From: Gerris lacustris
Taxonomy: Eukaryota > Arthropoda > Insecta > Hemiptera > Gerridae
DNA length: 64,000 nt
Direction: 5' to 3'
Assembly: GCA_951217055.1 (NCBI GenBank)
Contig: OX578284.1
Coordinates: forward strand, 19,106,187-19,170,186
The notes beneath the pieces were generated by a model that was given only the letters and a program-made list of their open reading frames with translations, was not told the origin of the DNA and ran no database searches. The position numbers and the translations under genes are program-made. This document shows positions 1 to 10,149 of the stretch, one piece after another (the first letter of the stretch is position 1; each line of letters begins with the position of its first letter).

Positions 1-1970
1 CATGAGTGCTTTTCTCTGGTAAAAACTTTTTTCTTTCTTTTATGCTTAAGACTAAACCTTTATTTGTTCTGTATTTCTCCCGATCTAATGTAGAACAATT
101 GCCTGATATGATGTCGTTTAAGTGCAATGGGAAGTGGAAGCAGCTATTTTGTGGAGGTACCAAGAGTGAATCTGAGGATGATTTTTTGTTGGCTTCTGTT
201 GGAGAACTACATTCTCCTTAATAAGAGACGTAGAAAATAAGATATTGTTGCATCAGTTTAATGTAAATGGATCTGGGGAGTTTTTGATAAAATGCCAAAC
301 TAAACGAAACTAGCCTGATAAATTAAAGGACTACCACAGCATGACTACAGAAACATTTTATTGTATTTTTGAAGGCAATATAACTGGCTAATCTTACTTC
401 TGATTTAATGTCCCTGTTATGATAGGCTTTGTTCTACTGTTCTCAAATGTGAGGCTCATTCCTCTCAAAATCAATTAACAACTCTCTGTGAATTTTTCCC
501 GTCATTATATATGCCGCCAGATAGAGCTATTTCACTGGAAACAAACATGTTTGATGTACCATTTTATAGGCTTGACATCAAGCATCGTCGGTAATGGTGG
601 CATCGGGTTTCCTCCTCTATTGTAGGTACCGAGATTATAACCTTGTTTTTTGTTTTCTTTCCAAGTTTGCCTGACATCGGATTGGGAGAAATACAGATCT
701 AATGTAGACGTAGCCTTAGTATTATGATTTTTAAGATAAAAGCTCATTGATGTAATACATCACAAATCACTTATTACACGAGATTCATTGAAATCAAACC
801 AACAATGTTAAAATGAATAATACCTAGTGCAACAGGGCATCTTCACTCACCTCACCGTCCCGGAATCAAACGAGTTTGATTTCTACTGTGCGCAACTCTC
901 TTGGTCCACCCAAGGTTACTTCCCCTATCCCTACCTCTCTCTCAATAGTCTAACACAATTGGTAAGTGATATATGAGCCATCTCACTGTTTGACCCATTG
1001 TATATTGGCACCTGTTTCACTGCTTTTTTACCTTACTTACAACGTTCGGATGTTATATGCACTAGCTTGCGTCTTTCGGCCTTCTGCTTCATATGTGTCT
1101 ATTTATATTTTTTTTTCAGGGGATTCTCCCTTAAAGTGTCTTTTGAATATATGTTTTATCCACAGAGAATAGAAGTTTAACTCGACGAACTGAACGTATC
1201 TGTTATCCTCGAATGAACTTAAATATAAGATGAATTTTAAATAAGCTTTACCTAATCCCTTTAGAAATAACTAACTTATTAGATCTCACTAATGACTACT
1301 GGATTGTCATTAAGGTATCATAGCTTGTTTGTCTGAATTCTTCAATCTTATCAGCCTGCTCCATGCATTTTCAAATTCTCCTAGCTCCTGTCTTCCGCAC
1401 AAGTCCTTATTCTTTGTGAATTAAGTATTGAGAGTTAGTCCTTGGGAGCAAGTTAAACCACCGTCCATTGTAGAAAAACTATATTTAAAAGTATTTAAGT
1501 AGAATATTGTCAAAGCAAAAATCATAAACTTCCTCAGGAAACTTAAATAGGTATAAAAATGTAGTGCCTGTTTAAATTGACGTAATAGCCTTTTCGCTAG
1601 ATTAGAAAAAAGTTTAAAGTAATTTAAAAAAAAAAATTCTTACATTTGTGAAAAAACCTTATTTTTAATCACGAATATCACATGATTTCAATTACTATTT
1701 TTTCTTGTCAGTTTCCAAACATGGTATATTTTCAGTGTGTAGTTATTAATGCATATGTTAAGTAAACTACTTAAAAATGTATACAAAGATGTGATAACAT
1801 ATTATTATTATTTATATTATGTATTTCCTTAATGTCGTGCAAAGAAGCCTTTATTTTTAATTACTGTTTTTTTTTCATAATTTACATTGTTTAAAAAAAT
1901 TGTATATTATTAAAATACACTCAGGGTTGCCTGTCACACTGTTTATTATAATCTGTTAGATCTGTTTTTA
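1..1970. other. gene-free AT-rich stretch, no supported gene
   Basis: No complete gene is supported. An open frame ends at a TAA near 221 and could be the last exon of a plus-strand gene lying to the left, but its only acceptor candidate (TAG near 93) is weak and its residues match no family I know. A sequence of about 33 bp around 68-100 (containing CTGTATTTCTCCC) recurs imperfectly in inverted orientation around 672-705, so at least this part looks like a repeat. At 865-885 a GTTTGATTCC-like string on the minus strand recalls a tRNA B box, but no A box or stem is convincing. Confidence 0.4.
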
Positions 1971-1974
1971 GGTT

Positions 1975-2098
1975 CTTGTTAATTAAGCGCCCTCCCGTTG
2001 AAAATCACCTCCTCTGACCACTTCTAACCACCTTCCCTATGATAGGAGAGGTGGTTAACTGGTGGTGATTTTTAATGGGAGGGCACTTAATTAACAAG
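1975..2098. mobile_element. 124-bp palindromic MITE
   Basis: The two ends are near-perfect inverted repeats of about 39 bp: CTTGTTAATTAAGCGCCCTC at the left is matched by the complement of the sequence ending at 2098. Small size, no coding capacity and long terminal inverted repeats are what a miniature inverted-repeat transposable element shows. The superfamily cannot be assigned because the target-site duplication is unclear (T/A rich). Confidence 0.75.
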
Positions 2099-2554
2099 TA
2101 CCCTTGTTTTATATTCACTGCTAAACATAATTAATGCATTACCTCAAAGTGAAAAATGTTATATCCTCAGTGGTAGTACCTTTTTTTCAATATTTGTAGC
2201 ACTATACTTGGATCCACTTAAGGGTAAAAAATATATTTAATAAGTCATGTGATTTTCATTATCGAGCCTTTAAAATATAAAAATATATGGAGCAGAGTAC
2301 TCATAGAGTTAAATCAAAAGTTGAAAAAAAAAAATATTATTTGGAAACTGATTGTTCCCTTGTCATATACATATCTATCTTTGAATTTATATTTTTAAAA
2401 AAAATAAAAACATCCACTCCATTCTTTATTATATATACAGTAGAGTCTCGCTAATCCAGGTTTACGGGACCGGATTATGTCCGGATTACCGAAAGTCCGG
2501 ATTAAACGGAATCAGTTTTAAAATGTCTATAAAATAAGTTTTAGTTGGGTAATT

Positions 2555-3125
2555 GTACATTACGCGTCGAGTGCGGAAAGTAGCATTTTGCATGCGAGTG
2601 TGGAATTTGCACCCGAGCGACAGCGAGGGTAGTAAAACCACACGAGCAATGCAAAATGCCGTTTTCGCACGAGATGCGTACCGTACTTTATCTATGATTG
2701 TTAGATTTAAATAATAAATACAGATAAAAAAAACTTGCTGTATGTAAGTTCGTATCTCTCTATCTTGATAAAGATGGCATTAATTCTTGAGTTGTATTTT
2801 TTGTCGAATTAATTATTTCTGGAGGATTATTATTCTCCACATTTTCGTCAAAGTCACTTGATTCACTCATTGTTTTTCACTAAAAACTCGATATAAACAG
2901 TTACTTTAATAAAAGATCAGCAAATTAGTTTTGTTAAATGTAATCAAACTTGTAATCGTGCATAAAGCTGAAGAATTCCTCTTCTTTACCGCTCTAGGGT
3001 GGTAAAGAAGAGGAATTCTTCAGAACTATGAGACGCGCAATGAATACAAGTACGTAAAGAATCACTTTCTACGCATATAAACAGAGATACAATGTTTATA
3101 TTTTGTATCAATCGTAGATAAAAAT
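2555..3125. repeat. dispersed TACATTACGC repeat block, copy 1
   Basis: This block recurs at 6226-6595 and 43451-44575. Landmarks in order: TACATTACGCGTCGAGTGCG, GCATTTTGCATGCGAG, TTGCACCCGAGCGACAGCGA, GCAAAATGCCGTTTTCGCA and AATCACTTTCTACGCAT. GCATTTTGC and GCAAAATGC face each other as an internal inverted repeat. It contains a 56-bp hairpin at 2968-3023. It lies wholly inside the Tigger-like element and was either inserted there or captured by it. Confidence 0.7.
2968..3023. repeat. 56-bp near-perfect hairpin
   Basis: CTGAAGAATTCCTCTTCTTT at the left is followed, after a loop around GCTCTAGGG, by its exact complement. Copy 3 of the host block has the same hairpin at 44413-44468 with an almost identical loop (GCCCTAGGG). 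Copy 2 (near 6480) lacks it, so it is either a later insertion or a deletion in copy 2. Confidence 0.8.
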
Positions 3126-4062
3126 ATTTAAATCAAGATTTTTATCGGAAAAAAAATACTTCTATTAGTCTCAAAGACTGTTCTGTCACCATTCCGAATA
3201 TCAAATAAATTAAATTAAAATGGTAATCTATTACGCAGGTGCAGGTATAGAAGAGACTTCTAGGGAAACAAGCTGTGTTTTGAAATAAAATTCGAGCAAC
3301 GCCTAATCATTTCACAAAAAGTTAAGACATTGTTCACTGGCGGCTTGGCGAAATTTTGAACCGCCGCTACGTGTTTCTTAAAATCCTCTCCTCATCTCAT
3401 ATATAATTTTATTTTCTGGAATACTCTAACTTTATATCTTCCGCCCTACATTTCTATGGAACCGAAACAGATTTATCGATGTTCTTACTTATTCATAATT
3501 ATTCTAAATCTGTTTATTTTTAACAGAAATACCGGGTATTCCTCGTGTCGAACGTTGGAATGTACACCTGTAAACTATACTAGGAACAATTTTATAAATG
3601 GTAATAGACAATAAAAGCAAAAACCCCGATAATCTCAACAATTCATAAATCTGAATAACTCTAGTTCCAAATTGTACATAGTTTTTAGCCCGTCCGGATA
3701 ATACGGATGTCCGGACTAGCGGGGTCCGGATAAATGAGACTACTGTATTCTAGTGATATCACATTTACGTAAAAGATAACTATCAACTATTTAATATAAA
3801 ATTTATCACAGATTTTAACATACTCATAACAACAATATATAACAAAAACTATGCACACAGATTTAACAATTAACATAACATTTTTACAAAACCAAAAAAA
3901 CAAAAATCAACTTTTGAATGAAATCTATGAGTTCTCTGCTCCATATAATATTATATTTTAAAGGCTCGATAATGACCGGATAAGTTAAAACGTCGCCACA
4001 ATCACATGACTTATTGAATATATTATTTACCCTTAAGAGGATCCAACTATAGTGCTAAAAAA

Positions 4063-4570
4063 ATGTTATATTTTCAAAATTCTCCTGTATATTATTTTAA
4101 TTTAACTAATGAAATAGAGAATAAAACCAATTCAATTAAACCTATGTTAAAGGCTATTTTTTTATTTAATGTATAAAAAGCACTTTTTATAGCTAACTAT
4201 AGTACTTTCATTGAAACACACCCTTTTACATTATTATTTGAAAAATTTATTCGTTTTAAACTGAGCCTTTATTTAACATTAAAACAGTTAGCCCCCAATA
4301 GTCTAATATAATGAGGTTCTACGGGATCTACATGGCATAGTTTGAGCATTATTGACCAATAGACTTTGTTATTCTGACACCGCATGAAAATGGGGGAAAA
4401 AACCAAAAAAAAACAGAAGAGGAGCTAAGAAGAGCTCAAGATTTTGGCGAATAGTTGGTCGGCCCAACTAGGCAAACAAAAAATGCACAACTAGGCAAAC
4501 AAAAAATTCACTGGATAACCTTAAGATAACCACCTAGTGGCTTTATTTTTTCCATTACATAGGTTGGCTG
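4063..4570. other. gene-free stretch with repeat remnant
   Basis: AT-rich sequence without a supported gene. From about 4500 the text CCTAGTGGCTTTATTTTTTCC followed by TAGGTTGG resembles 18560-18600, where the two halves are contiguous, so this is an older repeat split here by the family C cluster at 4574-4799. Confidence 0.5.
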
Positions 4571-4573
4571 GCA

Positions 4574-4631
4574 TTTCTTTAGATTATTACTCCCCTTTTA
4601 AAGAAAACTGAGGGAGTAACAATCTAAAGAA
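4574..4631. mobile_element. short family C MITE derivative
   Basis: TTTCTTTAGATTATTACTCC at the left is answered by GGGAGTAACAATCTAAAGAA at the right, leaving only about 20 bp between them. It is family C reduced to its two ends. A comparable end-only copy is at 34994-35074. It sits 15 bp from a full-length copy. Confidence 0.7.
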
Positions 4632-4646
4632 GGTATACGGAATGTT

Positions 4647-4799
4647 CTTCTTTAGACCGTTACTCCCCTTATAAAAACAAAAGTGTGATATTCCTTTGTC
4701 CCAAAGTACATTGGACTAAACATTCCTTTGCCTTAATAGATATTTAGTCAAAGTCTTTTATATTATATAAAAACATTGGGGAGTAACAATCTAAGGAAG
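4647..4799. mobile_element. family C MITE, full-length copy
   Basis: About 153 bp. Terminal inverted repeats CTTCTTTAGACCGTTACTCC and GGGAGTAACAATCTAAGGAA frame an interior with TGTGATATTCCTTTGTCCC, AAAGTACATTGGACTAAAC and TATTTAGTCAAAGTC. The same layout recurs in either orientation at 32068-32240, 33554-33685, 34827-34981 and 57894-58037. There is no coding capacity. Confidence 0.8.
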
Positions 4800-4829
4800 T
4801 ACGGGTTGGTCAATCTGAGCTGTCGGATT

Positions 4830-5925
4830 ATAAAAAAAAGTAATGGCATAAGTATAGGTGTGCTTTGAACCCTACTACATCCTTCAATCATAACACTGAC
4901 TACTAGGTTTAATAAAACAAACATATTTATTCATTTGAAAAGTGAATGTCTTAATGTATTGAGAAGTGTACATCAAAAAAGCAATAAAAATAATTTTTAT
5001 AAAGAAGAAATATCTTATTTGATATTAGGGGCTTGGTACTAGTTAATGTAAAAAGGCAGTGGTTAAGCTTGTATAAATATTACACATGTTAATGATTAGG
5101 CATCAAATGGCTCCTTTTCTAAATTTTGAATTTCTTTAATTTTTCCTTTTTGTTTGTCAAATTTAATTATTTAAATTTCCTTATTTTGACATGAAACTTT
5201 GTTTAATACCTTTTGCGGAAAAATACTATTTTTCAATATTTTTTAAAAATATATATTATATACATAAATGTATATAAAAATATATATTGTATTTAAATTA
5301 AATAAAAAGGTTTTCTTATAAATGTGATCTCATTTAGTGAGTGAGGAATTTAAAAAAAAAAAAAAACTCTAAATATGACGTTAGGATAAGAAAATATGCA
5401 AATATTATATTTTTGCAAATAACTTCATTCCATAATTTTTTTTCTATTGACAAATTGTAATAACTATTAATTAATAATGTTAAAGAAAATTATTCATAAT
5501 TAAATAACTAATTAAGAGAGGGTTACTGTAAAAAAAAAAAGAGGAAAAGAAAAATGTTTTGTAAATTTTTGATTGCTTATTGTAGTTAGATTCTATTAAT
5601 ATGTGTTATATATTTTAAATTTGTTTAATAAGTTGGATAATTTACAAGAAATTTAATATAATTTTTGTTCCTTTCAATCCATTTCTTCATTTCTTTGATG
5701 GGAATATGGTGGGCTGCTAATAATTTATGAATATGGATAAATATTACTTATTAAAATTATTAATATTAGTTATTATTTGCAGTTAATGTGGCATAATAAT
5801 TAAATTAATCTGTTCAGGACCTTACTTGCAATAAAAGTTAAGGGTAATTTTTTTTTTTTTTTGGAGGGGGGGAGATACTTATAAACAGAATGAAAAACAA
5901 ACGTTCTTGGACATAAGTAGGCTTT
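4830..5925. other. gene-free, very AT-rich stretch
   Basis: Long A and T runs (for example 5351-5366 and 5849-5862) and no open frame of note. I see no gene, RNA gene or clear repeat. Confidence 0.6.
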
Positions 5926-5927
5926 GA

Positions 5928-6052
5928 GGCAATTACTGTCAATTTATAAAAATATTGAGATATTCAGGACCTTAATTTTGAGATATTCAGGACCTTACTT
6001 ACAAGTAAGTTCCTGAATACGTCAATATTTTTAAACATTGACAGTAGTTGCC
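5928..6052. mobile_element. 125-bp palindromic MITE
   Basis: GGCAATTACTGTCAATTTAT at the left and the complement of the sequence ending GACAGTAGTTGCC at the right form inverted repeats of about 55 bp around a centre at CTTACTTACAAGTAAG. Within the left arm a segment of about 23 bp (GAGATATTCAGGACCTTA) is tandemly duplicated, breaking the symmetry. Confidence 0.75.
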
Positions 6053-6225
6053 TTATGGCAATCTTTTCAATAAACTGCCTCATATTCTTCAGTTTTACCT
6101 TAAAAAATATTATACATATGTTTGTTCAAGAATCAACTATTTATTCTGATTATCAACTGCAGGTTTAAATTAAAAGAGTAGAGGAGTATTCCCAAGTTTA
6201 CCCCACTTAAAAAAATTGTTTATAA

Positions 6226-6595
6226 TAGTACATTACGCCTCTAGTGTGAAAAGAAGCATTTTGCATGCAAGTGTGGAGTTTGCACCCGAGTGATAGCGAG
6301 GCTAGTAAAGCCACACAAGCAAAGCAAAATGCAGTTTTCGCACGAGTTGCGTACCATACTAAATCTACGGTTGTTGTATTTTAATAATAAATACAGAAAA
6401 AAAACAGTTACTTTAATTAAACAAACTGCAAATTAGTTTTGTTATATATAAACAAACACGCTAATCGTGCGATAAGGTGATGAATTATGAAACGCGCATG
6501 CGGAATGAATACAACTACAAAAAGAAAAAGAATCACTTTCTACGCATCTAAACAGAGATAAAATGTTTATATTTCGTATCCATCCTAGATAAACA
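6226..6595. repeat. dispersed TACATTACGC repeat block, copy 2
   Basis: Same landmark order as 2555-3125 (TACATTACGCC, GCATTTTGCATGCAAG, TTGCACCCGAGTGATAGCGA, GCAAAATGCAGTTTTCGCAC, AATCACTTTCTACGCATC) but about 200 bp shorter. It lacks the CTTGCTGTATG segment and the 56-bp hairpin. No terminal duplication is obvious. Confidence 0.7.
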
Positions 6596-6599
6596 TATT

Positions 6600-7470
6600 T
6601 CTTCAACCTTATGAAAATATCTCAAAGAATAGCACTCATTTAGAGCATGTTTGTTCTCTCTTGTAAGATAGTATTAAGGGCTAAGAGTATGAGTTTTCTA
6701 GAGTTAACTTTAAAAATGTAGTTTCAAATTTCAGTAACAAAATTATTGAAGACTGTCCTGTTAGTATTAGGAGAAGTTCAAGAATTTTTAGATTAATTAG
6801 AAGGTGACCAATTTAACTGGTTACTCCTTATCATTTATCTGGAGTAAAGTATATTTATGTTTAGAGACATATAGTCGGTGAATTATCGTAAACATATTTG
6901 TAATTTGTAAATATTTTTTGTTCAGGAACCCTCTCTCCTCACTTAAAATTTAACTCAGTCGACACAGTGGACATAATTTTAATAATAAATTGTGGTTTAA
7001 CATTACTAAAGCTGTGATTTTATTAATATTTAATTATTAATACTAATGTATTTATTTAAAAAAAATGAATTAATAAGGCTTATTAGATGTCACTTTTTTG
7101 TAATTAATAAGTTAAATAAATGAAGGAGATTTGACAAATCACAGTATTGTGATGTTTTTAAAAAATAATGTATAAAATATTATATCAAAAATGAATTCTT
7201 AAAATAAACTTTTGTTTATCCTCGCCTCATTGTCTTGAAATTGTAATTTTTCAAAATTTCTTATTAACACTGTGAGTGTTCAAAAACTCCTTTTAAAAAT
7301 AAAAATTAATTGTGAAAAACAAAGATAATATAAATAAAATATGATTAATGTTGTTCATAGGTGTTATTATATTAATAGATAATGAAAAAAAGGGGAGGGG
7401 AATAAATAGGGAAGTAATATTGTTTGAATAGAGTCTCTACTTATTTAGAAATAAATGTTACATAACATTC
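6600..7470. other. gene-free AT-rich stretch
   Basis: Nothing beyond AT-rich intergenic sequence is visible. All frames are broken often and no inverted or tandem repeat stands out. Confidence 0.6.
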
Positions 7471-7475
<5 letters not shown>

Positions 7476-7525
<50 letters not shown>

Positions 7526-7533
7526 TTTTTTTT
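7476..7533. repeat. (TA)n followed by poly-T microsatellite
   Basis: About 33 bp of TA dinucleotides run directly into about 26 T residues. This is simple-sequence DNA and probably length-variable between individuals. Confidence 0.95.
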
Positions 7534-7699
7534 ATGAACGGAGGAAGAAGAAATATTTGTAAGAATTTTTATGAACGGGTGATGAAAAGCTTTTAGAAAA
7601 TAGGAAGGGAAGTATTGAAGAAAAAAATCTCCATTCTCTGCCAGTATTTTGAAATAATTGTATCATTCTATTCCTGCTTTTCTAGACCTTCAAAATGTA

Positions 7700-7860
7700 C
7701 AACATATCACGCTGATTAAAACTTTTTGTTCAGCAGTTGTGCGCCATATTTGCTGCTATCTTGAAAATATTAAGTGTGAAATTTCCAAGAACTATTCAGT
7801 TGTCACAAATGCTGTGATGCACTGTCGAATTTAAATCAAAGGGTCAATTTTTACACCAGT
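7700..7860 (+). repeat. diverged repeat copy related to 18790-19010
   Basis: The segments ATCTTGAAAATATTAAGTGTGAAA, GTTGTCACAAATGC and GATGCAC..TGTCGAATTT occur in the same order as in TMEM19 intron 4 at 18830-18910. Two diverged copies of one dispersed repeat are the simplest reading. Confidence 0.6.
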
Positions 7861-8195
7861 TATCTTTAGACAAACACAGACTTTCAAAATCCCAAGTTTC
7901 TGAAAGGAACAACTCACTACGCTTGTTTAAATATAAAGCCTTTGTAATGATTAAAAAATCATTTATGCCCATACTGTTTTCCTGAAATATCTCTTTTCTT
8001 ATTTTTATCTAAAAAGCTATATTTTTCAGAATAATTTTATAAAGATTAGTAGATTACTACAAGGGTTATTGCAAGAGAGGGAAAATTATTTCAGATTTTT
8101 TTATTTTGTCAAAATTGGAGATGTTCATTTTTTTAAGTGTTTGAAATATTCATTCCTTTTACTGATTTGAAATGTATTTGGTTTATTTTTTTTCC
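7861..8195. other. gene-free AT-rich stretch
   Basis: No gene, RNA gene or repeat structure is visible here. Confidence 0.5.
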
Positions 8196-8204
8196 TGGGG
8201 GCTT

Positions 8205-8405
8205 CGACACATGAAGACGCAGGCCACTTAGGCTTTATTTAAACAATGCTGAGTGATTGAGCTGGGGACCTGGTCAGGGAATTGAATCAAGAGCTCTATG
8301 GTCAGGTGGACACCCATCCAACTATTGAGCACGCCTGATGCTGCTTTACTTGACTGATTTAATCCCAAGCTCAGTCTCCTATGTGCTTCCCAGGCACCCC
8401 CTACC
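8205..8405 (-). repeat. possible tRNA-derived SINE remnant
   Basis: This island is richer in G and C than its surroundings. On the minus strand it holds an A-box-like string (GTGCTCAATAGTTGGATGG, about 8313-8331) followed by a B-box-like string (TTGATTCAATTCCC, about 8275-8288) at tRNA-like spacing, then a non-tRNA body. The B box departs from GGTTCGANTCC at several positions and no stems are convincing, so this is a tentative call. Confidence 0.35.
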
Positions 8406-8409
8406 ATGT

Positions 8410-9625
8410 GTTTGGTTTGTTTTTAGATGGATGTAGTTAAAACCCTTAATCATTTACCCTAAAAAATTAATGAATTTATTTTGTTCATTCTTAAAAATGC
8501 CTACTCTTTATCACCTGTTGATCAAAATTCATATTGTTTTTTTAAATATTATGAATATTTATATATTTAAGGAATAAAATTAAAATTTTATTTTCAATTC
8601 CTCCATTTTATTGTCATTTCATCAGCTTGTTATAAAAAATTACTTACTTATTATGTGGTTTTTTTGTGTGTGTTGTGGTAGAAAGTAGGTGCTAGAAAAA
8701 AAATCAAGTAATATGTTATAATAAGTTGATGGAAACTTTTAAATAAAAGCATTCATTTGCTTCTGCTCTGGTGGTCATCTTGAATGCCAGTAAGAAGAAA
8801 AAAAAAAGTTAAAGAAAAACCCTCAGTGCAGGATTTAAGACTTAAAAGAGGTTTAAATCTTAATAAAGACTGTATAACGAAGCAAAAATATTTGTTTCTC
8901 AACCAGAACTATTGTTTGCAACCTCAATTACAGATCAGCGTTTGAATTGAATTTCTTTGAAATATATTCTTTAATTTACTATATAAACAATTTTATTTTG
9001 AAAATGAATTCACTAATCAATGATTGTATCATTCATTTTTTGTTTCTTCCCATGCTAAGTGCCAATTTAAACCGTATAAAAAAAGAAGCATTATGCCTTT
9101 TACTTATTTATTTGTTAAAACTAAATAAATATAAAATTATTTTCAAATAAAAACAAAAAAAACTTTTTAAATAATTCTTGGGAATCAAACAAATCCTATT
9201 ACATTTATTTTGAGATTATATCTCTAGCTGGTACATTATATCTTTAGCACTGAATTTATGGAACTTCACTTTGTATCTATACCACTGTTAATTTATCATT
9301 ATGATTATTTGTTTTTTTTTATATAAAAATTATTATTTGTGTTATAATATATATTGTTGTTTTATATTGCAATAATATTTATTAAAGAAAATATTAATAA
9401 AAATAAATAAAAAACATTAGCATAATTTTTCAGTAATTCATATTGAACATAAGTTTAGTTATGACATTTATTTTCTTATAATTCTCTTTTTAGATGTGTG
9501 ATCTCTTTGCTTTTTTTTGTATTTATCCTTCTTTTATTAATTCAGTTTAAAGTATAGGATAGACATCACCCAAAAGTGGACTATAAATATTTATAACCCA
9601 TGGTGCAAAAGCCCAAGGAAGACTA
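8410..9625. other. gene-free AT-rich stretch
   Basis: Highly AT-rich with short A/T runs. An open frame near 8947-9150 is built almost wholly of AT-rich codons (Ile, Asn, Lys, Leu) and looks accidental. Confidence 0.6.
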
Positions 9626-9630
9626 AAGGT

Positions 9631-10045
9631 GGATTCACACCTACAGTCTCAGTCAGGGCTGGTCCCAGTCCGATCATGTTCAGGTCTTGGTCCAATCCAT
9701 TCCCACTGTCACACCCAGTCAGTGAAGATAGAATCTCCTTTCGTCGACTAGATTCTATATGTGCCACCCTAATGCCTCTTAGAACTGGATTCACACCTAC
9801 AGTCACAGTCAGGGCTGGTCCAGGTCCGATCATATTCAGGCCTCGGTCCAACCCATTCCAACTGTCAGACCCAGTCAGTGGAAGGTAGAATCTCCTTTCG
9901 TCGACTAGATTCTATACGTGCCACTCTAATGCCTCTTAGATTTGGATTCACACCTACAGTCATGGTCAGGGCTGGTCCAGGTCCGATCATGTTCAGGCCT
10001 TGGTCCAACCCATTCCAACTGTCTGACCCAGTCAGTGAATATAGA
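9631..10045 (+). repeat. tandem repeat, about 157-bp unit, 2.6 copies
   Basis: GGATTCACACCTACAGTC begins units at 9631, 9787 and 9944. Each continues with CAGTCAGGGCTGGTCC, TCCGATCATGTTCAGG, TTGGTCCAACCCATTCC, CCCAGTCAGTG and GAATCTCCTTTCGTCGACTA. The third unit stops after the CCCAGTCAGTG motif. The array produces overlapping open frames on both strands that merely echo its period. GGATTCACACC-type sequence can be a DNA-transposon end, so this may be an amplified terminus. Confidence 0.85.
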
Positions 10046-10149
10046 ATCTATAGCTCTCTAAACCATATAATTGACAAGAGCGGACTATATCATTATAAAA
10101 TTAAGGAAAAGAGTATTGATAAAAGTGAGTATTATTTATAATTATTATT

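Larger units (their letters stand above)
2438..3745. mobile_element. non-autonomous Tigger/pogo-like element, TA target site
   Basis: The left end reads CAGTAGAGTCTCGCTAATCC and the right end GGATAAATGAGACTACTG, an imperfect inverted pair flanked on both sides by TA. A CAGT..TCTC..TATCCGGA-type terminus with TA duplication is typical of pogo/Tigger members of the Tc1/mariner superfamily. Several TCCGGA motifs lie subterminally on both sides. The 1.3-kb interior has no transposase frame, so the copy would have depended on another element. Its interior matches repeat blocks found elsewhere (see 2555-3125). Confidence 0.75.
2181..4062. mobile_element. foldback element interrupted by a Tigger-like element
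   Basis: The left arm (about 2181-2333) and right arm (about 3905-4062) are inverted copies. Both carry the landmarks AGCACTATA, AAGGGTAAA, AATAAGTCATGTGATT, CGAGCCTTTAAAATATAA and TATGGAGCAGAG. The right arm has about 26 extra bases at one point. The space between the arms is almost entirely the Tigger-like element at 2438-3745, so the foldback is the older host. No coding sequence is visible. Confidence 0.7.

Noticed and set aside
6..221. Open frame at the left edge as a last exon of a gene extending leftward
   Set aside because: No recognisable family, a weak acceptor, and part of it recurs inverted at 672-705. It was kept only as a note in the first gene-free entry.
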